Shown here piece by piece: positions 1-13,323 of a DNA stretch of 64,000 bases (within the stretch, counting starts at the first letter, position 1; the number at the start of each line of letters is the position of its first letter). This DNA comes from Lampris incognitus (Eukaryota > Chordata > Actinopteri > Lampriformes > Lampridae), in assembly GCF_029633865.1 (NCBI RefSeq), contig NC_079215.1:55145457-55209456 (forward strand), read 5' to 3'. The translations under genes were made by a program, and so were the position numbers. The notes under the pieces are model-generated. The model ran no database searches. It saw only the letters and a list, made by a program, of their open reading frames with translations, and was not told where the DNA came from.

Positions 1-365
1 TTAACAGCGATACAGCAAACATGCTATACTTGACCGAATTGCTAAAAACTGTCAAATTTGTGCAAATACGGCAATGTATTTTTTCGTAGAGGAACATCCA
101 CAGACGTACCTAGCTACTTCTCTCTCAACCCCCACATGGGCTGCAGCTCTCTAAACTGCAAAAAAATTGGTTTTTAAGACCGTTTCCGTGTTGTCATTTC
201 AGCAGGTTTTAGTGTTAGTTACAGTACAGTGAATAAAAAAAGACTGAACGGATTATTATGGAATCATATCATTTAATAACAGCAACCCAATTAAACTGTA
301 TGAAATTAATGTACAGGTTCCATAAACTGTATGAATTCAATTGTGAATATGACTATGACTGAATA

Positions 366-505
366 TGACATCCATCCATCCATTAGCTGAACCGCTTATC
401 CTGCTCTCAGGGTCGCGGGGATGCTGGAGCCTATGCCAGCAGTCATTGGGCGGCAGGCGGGGAGACACCCTGGACAGGCCGCCACGCCATCGCAGGGCAG
501 CGAAT
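366..505 (-). repeat. SINE family C, 3' part (GGAT tail)
   Basis: It starts with the complement of a (GGAT)n tail (catccatccatcc) and continues with the reverse complement of the SINE body seen in full at 13757-14096, 55890-56270 and 57240-57607 (key phrase: GGATAGGCTCCAGCATCC). Confidence 0.8.
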
Positions 506-877
506 ATATGAATATGAATACGACTTGTGTAAAGGTTTTTTTTTAAAAAAAGGGGTTTTTTCTGTGACATACGTATGTGACGTGTTTTGATACCACCCCT
601 CAAAGAATCGGAATTGAGAATTGTTAAGAACCAGAAGCGACAAGCAGAATCGGACTCAGAATCGTTAAAATCCAAAGGACATCCAACCCAGTTGTCTAAT
701 AATGAAAAAGGGTTTGACGTATTTCCAACAGAACACACCAATAACAAACACATACGCTTTGCCTGTGCATGTCAAAATCAGTGCACACCATCCAGTACTA
801 AAAGTCCCAGAAATGTTAAAAGCGACAAAGTCGTGGTCAATTCTGGGTATGTTCAGTCGATTAAGCGCAGTACTCAC

Positions 878-996
878 CCTGTCTCTGGGTGTACTCTTGA
901 AGCAGCAACTCCGTGGCCTCGTCCTCCGCAATGTCGAGGGGAACATCGCCATCACAGTTCACAGCAGAGAGAGAGGCACCCTGCTCAAGGAGGAAA
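878..996 (-). CDS. ppp1r12c: ppp1r12c-like coding exon 4
   Basis: The acceptor is TTTTGGTAG and the donor G|GTGAGT. It encodes FLLEQGASLSAVNCDGDVP and ends in EYTQRQ, in phase with exon 3. Confidence 0.82.
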
Positions 997-2238
997 CTAC
1001 CAAAACCAGAAGATGGGGCAGACGAAACAAACATCCACATATCAACAACATCTAGTGGAGACAGCTTATTACAAATCACCCAGGGTACACAGAAAAACGA
1101 AAAAGATGGGCGGTGACTTCAAGTTGAGAACACAGAAATGGGCCAACAGATGTTTCCATTATGCAGAGATAACTAAGAAAGAGCAAAAAGGGTTTCTGAA
1201 GTATTTTTGGCTGTGCATGTGTGCACCAGTTTCGTCATACTTTTGTGGCCTTGCCAAACAGGACTACAATGTCAGTATTGTTGAGAGCAGGAATAGCCTG
1301 GCACCCACACAGCACAGTCAAACCACCACAGTTGCAGAGAGCACACTCATCACACTGTCGACTTCCACCGGCAACATACTCTGTGATATCCAGGTGGCCA
1401 CAGGACGCGGCGACGTGCAGTGGGGTCCAGCCCTCGCTGTCCACTTGGTTCACGTTGGCACCGCGGGCCAGAAGGAAGGAGACTGTCGCCATGCTGCCGT
1501 CGATGCAAGCCTGCGCAGAGACGCAACGGTGTAAGCACAGAAAACGCAGCCGCTCGCTGCCAAAACGCTGGCAACGCCGTTAACCGCCGCCGATCCCCCC
1601 CCCCTCTCACCTGGTGGAGGGCAGTGATCCCGTCTGCGTTGGCACAGTTGATGATCTCCGCCAGCTCGCCGCCATCCTCCCTGTCCGTCTCTCTCGCCTC
1701 CTTCAGCATCTCCCGGGCCTCCTCCGTGTCTCCGCTGGCGCAGGCAGCCAGGAACTCTGCGGCTCTGTCAAATCTGACCTTTCGCCTGAGAGGGGGTGTG
1801 GGGGTGAGGGGGGGGGGTGCGTACGCAGCTTGCTGGCATTACTGGATGTTTGGCACCGCTAATTGAGCCGCACTGACGTCGGCGGGGGGGAAGCTCCGCG
1901 CTACAAGCCCACGCACGACGCTCGGCTAGCTTCCCGGACGCGGGAAGCTAGCCGAGCGTTAGCCAGCGACCGGACACGTTACACGGGGGGGGGGGGTTGA
2001 CTAACCTTCGTTTGAGTAGGTGACTGGTCGATCCGGCGCTCCCCTCGGGGCTCGCCTTGTTCCCGTCTCCGTCGCAGCGCCGGTCCCCTCTGCGGCCGTC
2101 GTCCACGGCCTCCGGGTCGCCGCCGTCCTCGACATCACCCCGCCACCTCCGCCTGGGCACAGCCGGCTCTCTGTCGGTGCAGGAGCCAGACCAGCGCTTT
2201 AACTGCTCCCGCCGCTTAGCCTTGGCCGAGTCCCCCAT
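878..2238 (-). CDS. ppp1r12c: Myosin phosphatase targeting subunit, PPP1R12C-like (5' four exons; gene runs off left edge)
   Basis: Four coding exons join in frame on the minus strand: 2238-2006, 1785-1611, 1510-1380 and 996-878, all with GT-AG borders (phases 2, 0, 2, 1; about 219 codons). The product begins MGDSAKAKRREQLKRW, as PPP1R12 proteins do. Exon 2 opens with RRKVRFDRAAEFLAAC, which holds the RVxF-type PP1-docking motif KVRF. Ankyrin repeats follow (NCANADGITALHQ, VNQVDSEGWTPLHVAAS, VNCDGDVPLDIAEDEA). Family members bind the PP1 catalytic subunit and target it to myosin light chain in the cytoplasm. The acidic, charged stretch between the N-terminus and KVRF fits the C paralogue better than A or B, but the paralogue call is an inference. 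The later ankyrin repeats and C-terminal half would lie at coordinates below 1. No further exon was seen in 1-877. Confidence 0.85.
1380..1510 (-). CDS. ppp1r12c: ppp1r12c-like coding exon 3 (ankyrin)
   Basis: The acceptor is CTGCGCAG and the donor A|GTATGT. It encodes ACIDGSMATVSFLLARG and an ankyrin consensus GWTPLHVAASCGHLDI. Confidence 0.88.
1611..1785 (-). CDS. ppp1r12c: ppp1r12c-like coding exon 2 (KVRF motif)
   Basis: The acceptor is CCCTCTCAG and the donor CAG|GTGAGA. It encodes the PP1-binding KVRF motif and the first ankyrin repeat, ending in NADGITALHQ. Confidence 0.88.
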
Positions 2239-2530
2239 TATTTGTCCAAGGAGGACTTTGGTTTTTTTTGTTTTTTTTGGGGGGGGGATTTTTAAATAAC
2301 GACTATATCGGCAGGAAAAGACACACCCTCCATGTGTACACTTCCACTTCCTTGTTCTCGAGCTGGGTGTGAAGACTCAAGCCTCTGCGTTCGTGGTCGT
2401 GGGTAGCGCGCAAGTCAGCGCAGACGAATTACGTCACCGCCCATTTTTGTAAACAATCGCGCGCGCGCGCGCGCTCTCTCTCTCTCAAAGCCGCGTACTG
2501 CGCACGCTCCTTGGGACTGCGGTTCGTGTC
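1860..2530 (-). promoter_or_regulatory. GC-rich promoter region of ppp1r12c-like gene
   Basis: CpG-dense sequence covers coding exon 1 and its upstream flank. A (GC)n run followed by (TC)n lies at about 2459-2486. No TATA box is obvious. This is an inferred CpG-island promoter; the transcription start is unknown. Confidence 0.4.
2006..2238 (-). CDS. ppp1r12c: ppp1r12c-like coding exon 1
   Basis: The exon starts at the ATG complementary to 2236-2238 and encodes 77 codons plus 2 nt. It ends at donor AAG|GTTAGT. It lies in a GC-rich block typical of a CpG-island first exon. The start was chosen for its match to the family N-terminus. Confidence 0.8.
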
Positions 2531-3735
2531 GTTATGCAAATAAAGATGTGGGAAGCCGAGCCTAAAAATAATCTGCCGTACAAACGTTTAACGGCTCATT
2601 ACGCTTTGGTGAAGACGTCTCGAATGCAGCAAATCTTAAGGTTTTGTTGTTCTGACGGTCGCAGGTCGGCCCTTTTACGTGAAACTCACATAAAAAGCAT
2701 CCCGCTTCTACCAGCAACGTGGTCTGGGTCTGGGCAAGGCCAAGATGGTGGTGTGTTATTCAGAGGGCGCCCAGCGCTAAACCGCTTCTCTGTGCGAGTG
2801 TTTCTTTCACTTGTTGCAAAATGCATAGAGGAGGAGGAGGAGGAGGATGATATAGAGGTTCAGCCAGTGAAATAATCGATGCCGGGCCGACTAATTCGGT
2901 CCGCGGGTAAACATTCCAACATCAGCAGGAGGTCAAATTCCGCCTCTGCGAAAGCTGCTCAGGGTGCTGCACACGTTAGACCCCCACAGAGACCCGGCCA
3001 AGACCTCTGTCGACTCTATATATACCTGTATGTCGGATATTGCTGAATTTTACAAGTGAGTATGGCCAAGACATTCCCCTTTCGTTTCATACGCGCACTG
3101 GTGTGTGGTTGAACCACTAATACGACGTCTACCGCAACGGGAGCACAGTTTCGGAGTTGTATCGTAGAGTAGCCCGCCGGCGCCGCACGGCAAACGCTTG
3201 TCCCGGTGGTCTCGTGCAGCGCCGAGCCGCTACACAGTAACGAGTCCCACAGCGACCATGTTCGTCCAGCTGGACAGCAGCGCACCAGTCACGAGGAACG
3301 CGCAGCGCTGATGGGCTCAAACGGTGTCGAACAGGAGTCACACATATCTGAGCACAAATTGTAAATCCGCTGTCATCCAAAAAAGGATATTATTTGGACG
3401 TAAATTTCAATACGACACAATGGAAATTGGTTACTCTGACCTTTTCTTAAAAGAACATTCGTGTCATTTGTAGAAAATGCTCGGACTCTTCGTTTTGGTC
3501 CCCCCCCCCCCTCTTGTTGCAGTCTTATTTTCCTTATGCTCAGGAAGGTCCACGAAGGATCAAGGACGCTCACTGTCTTCTCACTGCTTTCATGACCCCA
3601 CAGCTACTTAATATGCCTTTAATTCAAGCGTTATCAGCTTTGCTTTGTCATTCACTGCATAAGATGAGAGGTAGGGTCCCAGTGCAGAGGGCTCTACAAA
3701 GACGTGGTATTTTGGTTACAACACTTGAGAAACTT
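2240..3735. other. Intergenic stretch between ppp1r12c-like and qprt
   Basis: No coding exon or recognised repeat was found. Open frames here are short and resemble no known protein. The stretch holds the (GC)n(TC)n tract near 2459, a GAG-rich run near 2829-2845 and a C10 run near 3502. Confidence 0.5.
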
Positions 3736-3744
3736 TCAGCCCTG

Positions 3745-3872
3745 TGTGGATGGTCTGGCGGCCTGTCCAGGGTGTCTCCCAGCCTGCCACCCGGTGACTG
3801 CTGGGATAGGCTCCAGCATCCCCGTGACCCTGAGAGCAGGATAAGCGGCTCGGATCATGGATGGATGGATTG
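3745..3872 (+). repeat. SINE family C, 3' part
   Basis: The 3' body and (GGAT)n tail of the family with full copies at 13757 and 57240. The 5' tRNA-like head is missing. Confidence 0.8.
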
Positions 3873-4021
3873 AGAAACTTTGAATTTCTCCATGCAGTTA
3901 GTAAGCAAGCTGCGAAACTACGGTGGCACCTTGAAAGTTTCTGGTTATGTAAATTAGATATTTCTCATTTACATTCCCCACAGGAAACACTTACCTCCCC
4001 GTGTAGGTAACACATTTCGAG

Positions 4022-6621
<2,600 letters not shown>

Positions 6622-7090
6622 GAACTACCTCTTGTAAAACACGTAGACAGCTACACACTGAGCGAAAGATGACGACATGTTGTGAGATTTAGTTATGACT
6701 GTCATAGGGTACAGACAGGGACGTTTCTAGGCATAGGCAACCTAGGTGGTCGCCTAGGGCACCACCCCCGCCCCTTAAAATATATAGATATTGGGAGCAA
6801 TTTGATCTATATGTATTTTCAATTATTATAAAATAAAAAGAATAATGCATGCGTTAATATTTATTTGTTATGAAAGAGTTGATTTTTGATTTACCATTTG
6901 ATGAGAGAGACAGTGGGAGAGGGGCCAGGTGTGGATGGTGGTTGAGTGCAACCACAGAGTTCACTGCAACTGTTGACATTTTCTGCCGTTCTGTCTGTAC
7001 TACTGGAAAGCTCAAAGCCACCAGGGGCGCAGTTTAGAAAGAGGAGGAAGATGAGGAAGAAAGGAGTCAAAAGTACAGAGGTATGGGGGT
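6622..7090. other. qprt 3' UTR and downstream sequence
   Basis: It contains the AATAAA candidate and an AT-rich stretch. A short piece around 6715-6770 (GGCAACCTAGGTGGTCGCC) looks repeat-derived, but the family was not identified. Confidence 0.4.
6832..6837 (+). terminator. Candidate qprt poly(A) signal AATAAA
   Basis: It is a canonical hexamer about 210 nt after the qprt stop. No transcript evidence is available here. Confidence 0.35.
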
Positions 7091-7106
7091 TTTTTGGGGG
7101 GGGGGG

Positions 7107-7290
7107 CTACCACATGCCTCCTCCGATACATACGGCGTCGCCAGCCGCTTCTTTTCACCTGACAGTGAGGAATTTCACCAGCGGGGCGTAGCGCGTGGGA
7201 GAGTCACGCTACCCCCCCTCCCCAGTTCCCCCCTCCCCTCCGAACAGGCGCCCCGGCCGACCAGAGGGGGCGCTAGTGCAACGACCAGGA
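7107..7290 (-). repeat. SINE family B, partial
   Basis: It is the reverse complement of the middle of the family complete at 45062-45490 and 55340-55775 (GGCGCCCCGACC / CTGACAGTGAGGA phrases). Confidence 0.75.
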
Positions 7291-7301
7291 CAGCGCCGCG
7301 T

Positions 7302-7616
7302 ATAGACCCTTTTACAGTTGGTAAACAGTGATCACGTGATTTTGCTGCCAAAATGCGCGCGCAGGCTATGCGTGACGTAGCTCACGAAAGGGTCTATCGA
7401 ACGGTCTTTTCCCTGATGGAATGCGGTAGAAATTAATACCTTTAGTTTTGCTAGACCTGTTCTGGCAACCCACAACACAACAGGAGGACATTTCAAAAAT
7501 GTAAATGTCAATCGATCAAAAATCCACTTGCACTCTGCATTGACTGGAGATGAAGAAGTCGCCTCGTTTGCCGCCAAACTGCGCGCGCATACTACGCGTG
7601 ACGTAGGTCATGAAAG
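7302..7616. repeat. DNA-transposon-like terminus with internal direct repeat
   Basis: It begins TATAGACCCTTTTACAG and returns to AAAGGGTCTAT at 7388-7398. A 50 bp segment with TGACGTAG recurs at about 7341-7391 and 7568-7616. A similar terminus (GGACCCTTTTACAG) occurs at 24422, at the left of a YqaJ transposon. That relation is inferred. Confidence 0.45.
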
Positions 7617-7619
7617 GAG

Positions 7620-7810
7620 AGAGTCTGACCAACTGGCTACACGGGCGCCATATTGCCTACCAACTGGTAGGCAGCTGGCAGCCCCATGTGCGCGCTATTC
7701 AAAATCGCGCTCACTTCATGATCTCTCAAGCTGCACTTTCGAAGAAATAAGGGAAAACAGAGACGGGCTGCCGGGTGAGGCTCTCAGGCACGATATATTC
7801 ATGTTCCTGT
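7620..7810 (+). repeat. Dispersed repeat shared with 20260-20410
   Basis: Both segments contain CCAACTGGCTACACGGGCGC, then CATGATCTCTCAAGCTGC and GGTGAGG...CTCAGGCACG. The class is unknown. Confidence 0.6.
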
Positions 7811-8162
7811 AAGTCGGGGGGTCAGAGATCAAGTGCAGTAATAGAAATCAGGAGGACGATTGAAGCACTCCATATAACAGGGTAAGCTATGAGCCTTGTT
7901 ATGTCATGTGACCAGCTTGACGAGATAACTGACCGAAAGTCGCCTCACTTTTGACTACTGTTAAATAAGAATTTAACATGACTATTGTGTCTGTCACCTT
8001 ATGAATTGGTCACATGGCAAAACGAGGCTCGGCTCACAGCTTACCCTGTTTTGTGGGTGTAATGTACCATGAATGGATCACTGTGTTCATTTTTATTACT
8101 AGACTTTGACCCCAATTTAGAGGAAACAAGAATTTATTAGATTAAAAATTTAGACGACAGGA

Positions 8163-8245
8163 AGGAATGGAAATGGGTGATCCACTGTGGCGACCCCTAA
8201 CGGGAGCAGCCGAAAGTAGTAGGAGTAGTAGTAGAAATTTAGACA
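8163..8245 (+). mobile_element. RTE-like LINE 3' end fragment with (AGT)n tail
   Basis: It ends in GACCCCTAACGGGAGCAGCC followed by AGT repeats. The same 3' end occurs at 44400-44485 and, inverted, at 43806-43860. Confidence 0.7.
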
Positions 8246-8818
8246 ACATATTGAAGCTATTGAGAAAGTGGTTTGGCCTTTTAAGGCCACACCACTGCAT
8301 AAATCATTTTGAGAGGCACTTTATGTATTTTACATCATTCAGTACCAGTACTTAGGGTTCCAGAAATTATGGATTTTCCATCATTTCAATCCCAGTTTCA
8401 GAGAACCAGAAAATTTTTTATCATTGCGTACCAGTAGTCAGAGTAGGTGGTTTAACACCAGATCAGGAGCAGAGGCTATGGTAATAACGTGTTTCACTTT
8501 TTCAGTCCACGATGAAGGTGATAAGATCAGGAAGAAACCCACCAGCGGTCATAACATAGTCGCAGGCACTGAGCAGGGGCCTCTGCTGCATACATGTAGA
8601 TTTCAACCCAAAGAATTTACTCCAGAGACTTTAGTTTTTATCCACTACACTACTGGTGTGGTGGGTAAATTGGTGATCAGTACCAATATTACATATTTTG
8701 CAATGTTCAGTAGGCTACTAGTGAATGATAATGAGCAATAATATCAGGGACACTGGAGAAATATTAGGCCTACCTGTTTTGAGGTTTAACCAGTGCAGCA
8801 TCAGTTCTGTATCGGGGC
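8246..8818. other. Repeat-poor AT-rich stretch
   Basis: No gene, structural RNA or recognised mobile element was seen. Confidence 0.4.
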
Positions 8819-8819
8819 T

Positions 8820-8932
8820 CTTGTCTCAACACTACCCACACACTGCCTCTGCTCAGGCTCGGGCCTGTCACTCAATCCATCCCATGACAATCTGACACTT
8901 TACATTTGCCTGATTTCTGTCAACGCTTGGAT
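8820..8932 (+). repeat. Dispersed repeat shared with 23908-24020
   Basis: Both contain CACTGCCTC(T/G)GCTCAGGCTC and TTTACATTTGCCTGATTTC. The class was not identified. Here it runs straight into the qprt exon fragment. Confidence 0.6.
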
Positions 8933-8942
8933 GTGCTATACT

Positions 8943-9026
8943 CAGTATTTCTCATTTGATGTGGACATCATCTCTTTGGGCTCTATAACACAGGGTTGCC
9001 CAATTTTGGACCTCTCATTTAAGGTA
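8943..9026 (+). pseudogene. Truncated qprt exon 4 fragment
   Basis: The 84 nt are about 92% identical by eye to qprt exon 4. They encode QYFSFDVDIISLGSITQGCP, where the gene has QYFSSDVDIISLGCITQGCP. There is no start, no upstream exon and no splice context. It lies directly upstream of the transposase remnant at about 9180. Confidence 0.85.
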
Positions 9027-9179
9027 GAGGTCAAAAACGGAAGCAACAACAGGCAACCCAAGATTAAGGCAATCAGACCCCTGTCAAGTTACCGAACAAT
9101 AAGGACAGATACATCGAAACCGCATTGGTAACAAAGGATGTATCTTGTCAAACTGATATGACCTGTGAAGAGATTTATG

Positions 9180-9849
9180 TTATGACTTGGAAAAAAGGTA
9201 TGAAAATGTGGTAGCAAAGCTTGATAAGTTACCCTTTACTGAAGAATCATTGAAGGAAGATGACAAAAAAAGTTGCAGTATACACAGGGCTTCCAAATTT
9301 TCTCACACTATCTTCAGTATTTAGCTTTGTTGAGCCATATATACCTTTAACACAGAGTTCTTGACAAATTTTCAGCACTTCATGGTCCTTTTACTGTGAC
9401 TGAAGCTTAATCTGTCTGTTAAAGATATAGCATATACAGATTCGATTTATCCAAGTCTACCATATCAAGAATATTCCTACAGATGCTAGACATGGCCTTT
9501 GTTGGGTTTTAATTTTGGATTAGATGGCCAGTAGGAGAAGTAATATGGAAAACAACACCACTTACATTTCGACAGCATTTGGAGTTATAACGTTCATCTC
9601 TAAGGCATGGGGTGGAAGAGCCAGGGATAAATTCATCACTGAAAATTGTGGACTGCTGGATAATCTACAGCCAGGTGATGTCATTCTTGCAGATAGGGGA
9701 TTGAAGAAAGTGTTGCCCTCTATTATGGAGAAGTTAAAATCCCAGCATTTACTAGAGGGAAGAAACCACTTGCTGCACATGAAGTGGAGAGTACAAGAAA
9801 AATGGCCTCTGTAAGGATTCACATTGAGAAAGTGATTGGACTTGTACAT
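9180..9849 (+). pseudogene. Transposase remnant (DDE_Tnp_4 type) of THAP/YqaJ DNA transposon 1
   Basis: Broken frames read KVAVYTGLPNFLT (about 9275), then [20 protein letters not shown] and [15 protein letters not shown] (9600-9720). The phrases KAWGGR.DK and ADRG are hallmarks of the DDE_Tnp_4 transposases of fish ISL2EU-type elements. Several frameshifts and stops lie between the pieces, so it is inactive. It faces the YqaJ gene at 9997-11353 tail to tail, as in the second element at 24.4-30.7 kb. Confidence 0.75.
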
Positions 9850-9996
9850 AGAAAATACAGAATTCTGCAGTCTTCCAACAGACTATTTAAAGACAAAAGA
9901 TCTTAATGGCATAACAACAATTGATAAAATTGCTTTGGTTGCTTGTGCCTTATCAAATACTTGCAATAGCACAGTTCTTATAGAATAAATTGGGTT

Positions 9997-11353
9997 TCAA
10001 ACTTTCCTTGTAAAGTGCTTAGCTACAAGTTCTGGTAGTAGGCACTTCTCAAAAAACGAAGATGCTTCAGCAACAGTAGTTTTCCATATCGCTTTATCAG
10101 GCAGGATTCTTTCAATAAATACATCTTTCTCTTTCCACAAGACAAAATTTCCAAAGATGGATTCTTTATACAGACTGATCTGGCTCTGTACCTGGTAATA
10201 ATTTGCATGAGATCTTGATAATTGCATACCGACACTGCACTCAACAAGGCAAACGTTTTTCTTTTATTAGGCCAGCTTCAATGCTTGAGTCATGTATGGA
10301 AAAAGGGAACTTTATTTCTAATGAACCAATCCCACAACAAGAACAATACGTGATTCCATCTGGGGATACACCCATGAAGGGTAGATCCTTTGAAATCACA
10401 AAGCCACAGTCCTTTACTTGAAAATTTATGTTTTGTAGTCATTATATCTTTATATATGCATCAAGTGCCACTTTTTCATGGGTGCATCCCCATCTTGTTA
10501 CCTCATTAGTGAAACTATATAAGTGAGGGTAACAAATTCTCTTGATGAGGCTTTGAGAAGGGCACTTGATATTTGTCCTACAACAAGATTTTCATGTTGT
10601 TGAGGAAATACGCCCTGCCTTGAATTGTAGCCATAGCTTAGATTTTGCCTGTTCCCGAGTTAGCTCTTCAGCATAGTTAATTTGCTCATCAGTTACACCC
10701 ACGTCAATCTTTCCACAATGATCAATTAATTGTTCGTATGTCATAGCATATGTTTCTTCATCATTTAGTTGTGATAAAACCTGTGGCATCGACCTATTCA
10801 GTGACGCTGGGATGTAGCTATCTGAATATGGCTCAATCAGTGAAAGAATATCAGGTTTCTGTTTGTTTCCACTGAGACTTTTGTAAAACTTTGTAATGTC
10901 ATCATGCGTTGGAGGCAGTACTGCAGTAGTGGAAGATGGCTGGGTATTTCTTTGCCTCACTTCCCTTTGATCAATTGTAAGGTCCAAGTTTCTCTTCTTA
11001 GTTTTAGGGGCAGTGAAGTGTATTTCAGACACCATACTGTAGGGTACCTTTTCCAAAGACGGAGGAAGCATCCAGTATGCCTTCTTCTCTGTGCATGTCT
11101 TCGAATCCCTGATTCTTACTGTTGCCTCTGTGGCAAAGAGGAGAGCTGCAACATGAGTGCATGACTCACCAAGGCCTGCCATACAACTGCAATGTCCCGC
11201 TAATATTGGCCCATCCTTTTTTTGAGCAGCCGAGTGCAATTTGCCCTTGTTTTGCATCAGACAGACAGACAAGGACATTGGTGTTCGTAGGGCTGAGGCC
11301 TGCCAGCCAGTCAAACCAAGACCATTCTCACACATAATACTGCAAAAATACAA
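9997..11353 (-). pseudogene. SWIM zinc finger + YqaJ-type nuclease gene of DNA transposon 1 (partial)
   Basis: Minus-strand blocks in order. At 11353-10592, a SWIM-like finger (GHCSCMAGLGESCTHVAALLF; the C.C and C.H pattern is intact). At about 10420-10290, the YqaJ core with VSPDGITYCSCCG and GSLEIKFPFS, which supplies the Asp and the E-x-K catalytic triplet. At 10227-9997, the C-terminal block NYYQVQSQISLYKES and FEKCLLPEL. YqaJ proteins are lambda-exonuclease-like PD-(D/E)XK nucleases. In fish they are carried beside a transposase by ISL2EU-type transposons (family knowledge). The N-terminal exon (compare 24458-24680) is missing and the frame is broken between blocks, so this is a decayed copy. 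What the nuclease does for the element is not established. Confidence 0.8.
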
Positions 11354-11730
11354 AATAAAAAAAAGAGATTACTTGAGACAAGGTACAGGTTGCTGGTTTC
11401 TTTAGCTTGGTATCAACTTGACTTCTAAAACTTGATTTGAGATAAAGCTCTACTTGGGTTAATGCACACTATTTCCTACATCTCAGGACCACAGATTAGC
11501 ATCATCTCACAGCTTTATTTTCCTACACAACTCTGCAGAAAAGTAAGAGGACAGCAAATGATTCACACCTTAAAGGAACTGTTGCAATATAAAGAACAGG
11601 CTTCTGAACTTTGCCACTTCTCCATATTCTAAAATAAGTTGCCTGAATTTCCTCAGCTATATACAAACGGTTTGGTTAGAAACACTTGCGTTATTCCCAC
11701 TATTTTTGTATTACTGTCCAACTTTGAGCT

Positions 11731-11916
11731 CTCTCTCTCTCTCTCTGTCACACTCTCTCTCACTCAGTCACTCTCACTGTCATTCACTCACTCACTCTTT
11801 CTCACTCAGTCAGTCACTCACCCTCTATCTCACTCTGTCACCCACCCATTCTCTCTCTCTCTCACTCACTCACTCACTTGCTCTCTCACTGTCACTCACT
11901 CTCTCACGCTCCGTCG

Positions 11917-11957
<41 letters not shown>

Positions 11958-12347
11958 ACTCACTCTGTCAGTCTCTCACTCGCTCTCTCACTCACTCTCA
12001 GTCAGTTACTCACTCTCTCTGTCACCCACCCACTCTCTCGCTCACTCTTGTCACTCACTCGCTCTCACTCACTCAGTCACTCACTCTCTGTCGCCCACTC
12101 TCTCTCTCACTCTCTCGGTCACCCACCCACTCTCTCACTCACTCTGTCACTCACTCGCTCTCAGTCACTCACTCTCTCTCTCACTCAGTCACTCACTCTC
12201 TCTCTCATGCTCTGTCGCCCACTCTCTCTCACTCTGTCAGTCAGTCACTCACTCACTCTTTCTCACTCAGTCAGTCACTCACCCTCTATCTCACTCTGTC
12301 ACCCACCCATTCTCTCACTCACTCACTCGCTCTCTCACGCTCCGTCG

Positions 12348-12418
<71 letters not shown>

Positions 12419-12620
12419 ACTCACTCACTCACTCGCTCTCTCAACCAGTCACTCACTTTCTCTCACTCACTCTGTCAGTCTCTCACTCGCTCTCTCACTC
12501 ACTTGCTCTCAGTCACTCACTCTCTCTCACTCAGTCACTCACTCTCTCTCTCACGCTCTGTCACCCCCCATTCTCTCTCTCTCTCTCTCACTCACTCACT
12601 CGCTCTCTCATGCTCCGTCG

Positions 12621-12695
<75 letters not shown>

Positions 12696-12948
12696 ACTCA
12701 CTCGCTCTCTCAACCAGTCACTCACTTTCTCTCACTCACTCTGTCAGTCTCTCACCCGCTCTCTCACTCACTCTCAGTCAGTCACTCACTCACTCTCTCT
12801 CTCACTCAGTCACTCACTCTCTCTCACTCAGTCACTCACTCTCTCTCTCACGCTCTGTCGCCCACTCTCTCTCACTCTGTCAGTCAGTCACTCACTCACT
12901 CTCTCACTCAGTCACTCACTCTCTTACTGTCTCACCCACTCACTCACT

Positions 12949-12992
<44 letters not shown>
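11731..12992 (+). repeat. Long TC/ACTC microsatellite with (CA)n end
   Basis: Compound (TC)n, (ACTC)n and CAGTCACTC repeats run for about 1.2 kb and end in (CA)n at 12951-12992. Long open frames here are Ser/Leu-rich artefacts. Confidence 0.95.
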
Positions 12993-12996
<4 letters not shown>

Positions 12997-13274
12997 TATA
13001 TGTGGGAGGTGATTATCTCATCCTTTTTCTCCCAGGGAGAAATAAAGGGGTAGAGGGATTAATTGAGGTGTCTATTTCTTGTAATTGAACTATGTAACAA
13101 AAAAAAATGCAAAAGGAGGAGCTGAAGAGACTCACTAAAAGTGAGTTGAAATAGCAAAAAAAACAACAAAAAAAAGCCTTGCATTTCACAAACGCCCTCC
13201 AACAAACAGCACACAGGACGTAGCGCACAGGCACGTTTCACAGAAACCCACTACTTCCTCCAGCACTGACAGAG

Positions 13275-13323
13275 ATGAACAACCTCGGCTGCACCCTCCT
13301 GCTCATGTGCACGGTGACTACCA
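13275..13323 (+). CDS. Duplicated integrin alpha exon 1 (upstream copy)
   Basis: The ATG and 16 codons encode a signal-peptide core MNNLGCTLLLMCTVTT, ending at donor A|GTAAGT (phase 1). This is the same size and phase as the copy at 16447-16495, and the protein differs only in its last residue (T versus I). Either copy could splice to exon 2 at 17868. Upstream it shares the (A)n-TGCAAA...GGAGGAGCTGAAGAGA context but has AGGACGTAG where the downstream copy has AGGAAGTAG, an ETS-like core. It could be an alternative first exon or a silent duplicate. Confidence 0.65.

Noticed and set aside
587-1534. Long plus-strand open frame of 315 codons
   Set aside because: It lies antisense to the ppp1r12c-like exons and has no protein-like motifs.
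2534-2875. Possible gene divergent from ppp1r12c
   Set aside because: 113 codons with no motif and no splice or homology support.
11639-13088. Three overlapping frames of 390-460 codons
   Set aside because: Ser/Leu-rich translation of a TC/ACTC microsatellite; not genes.
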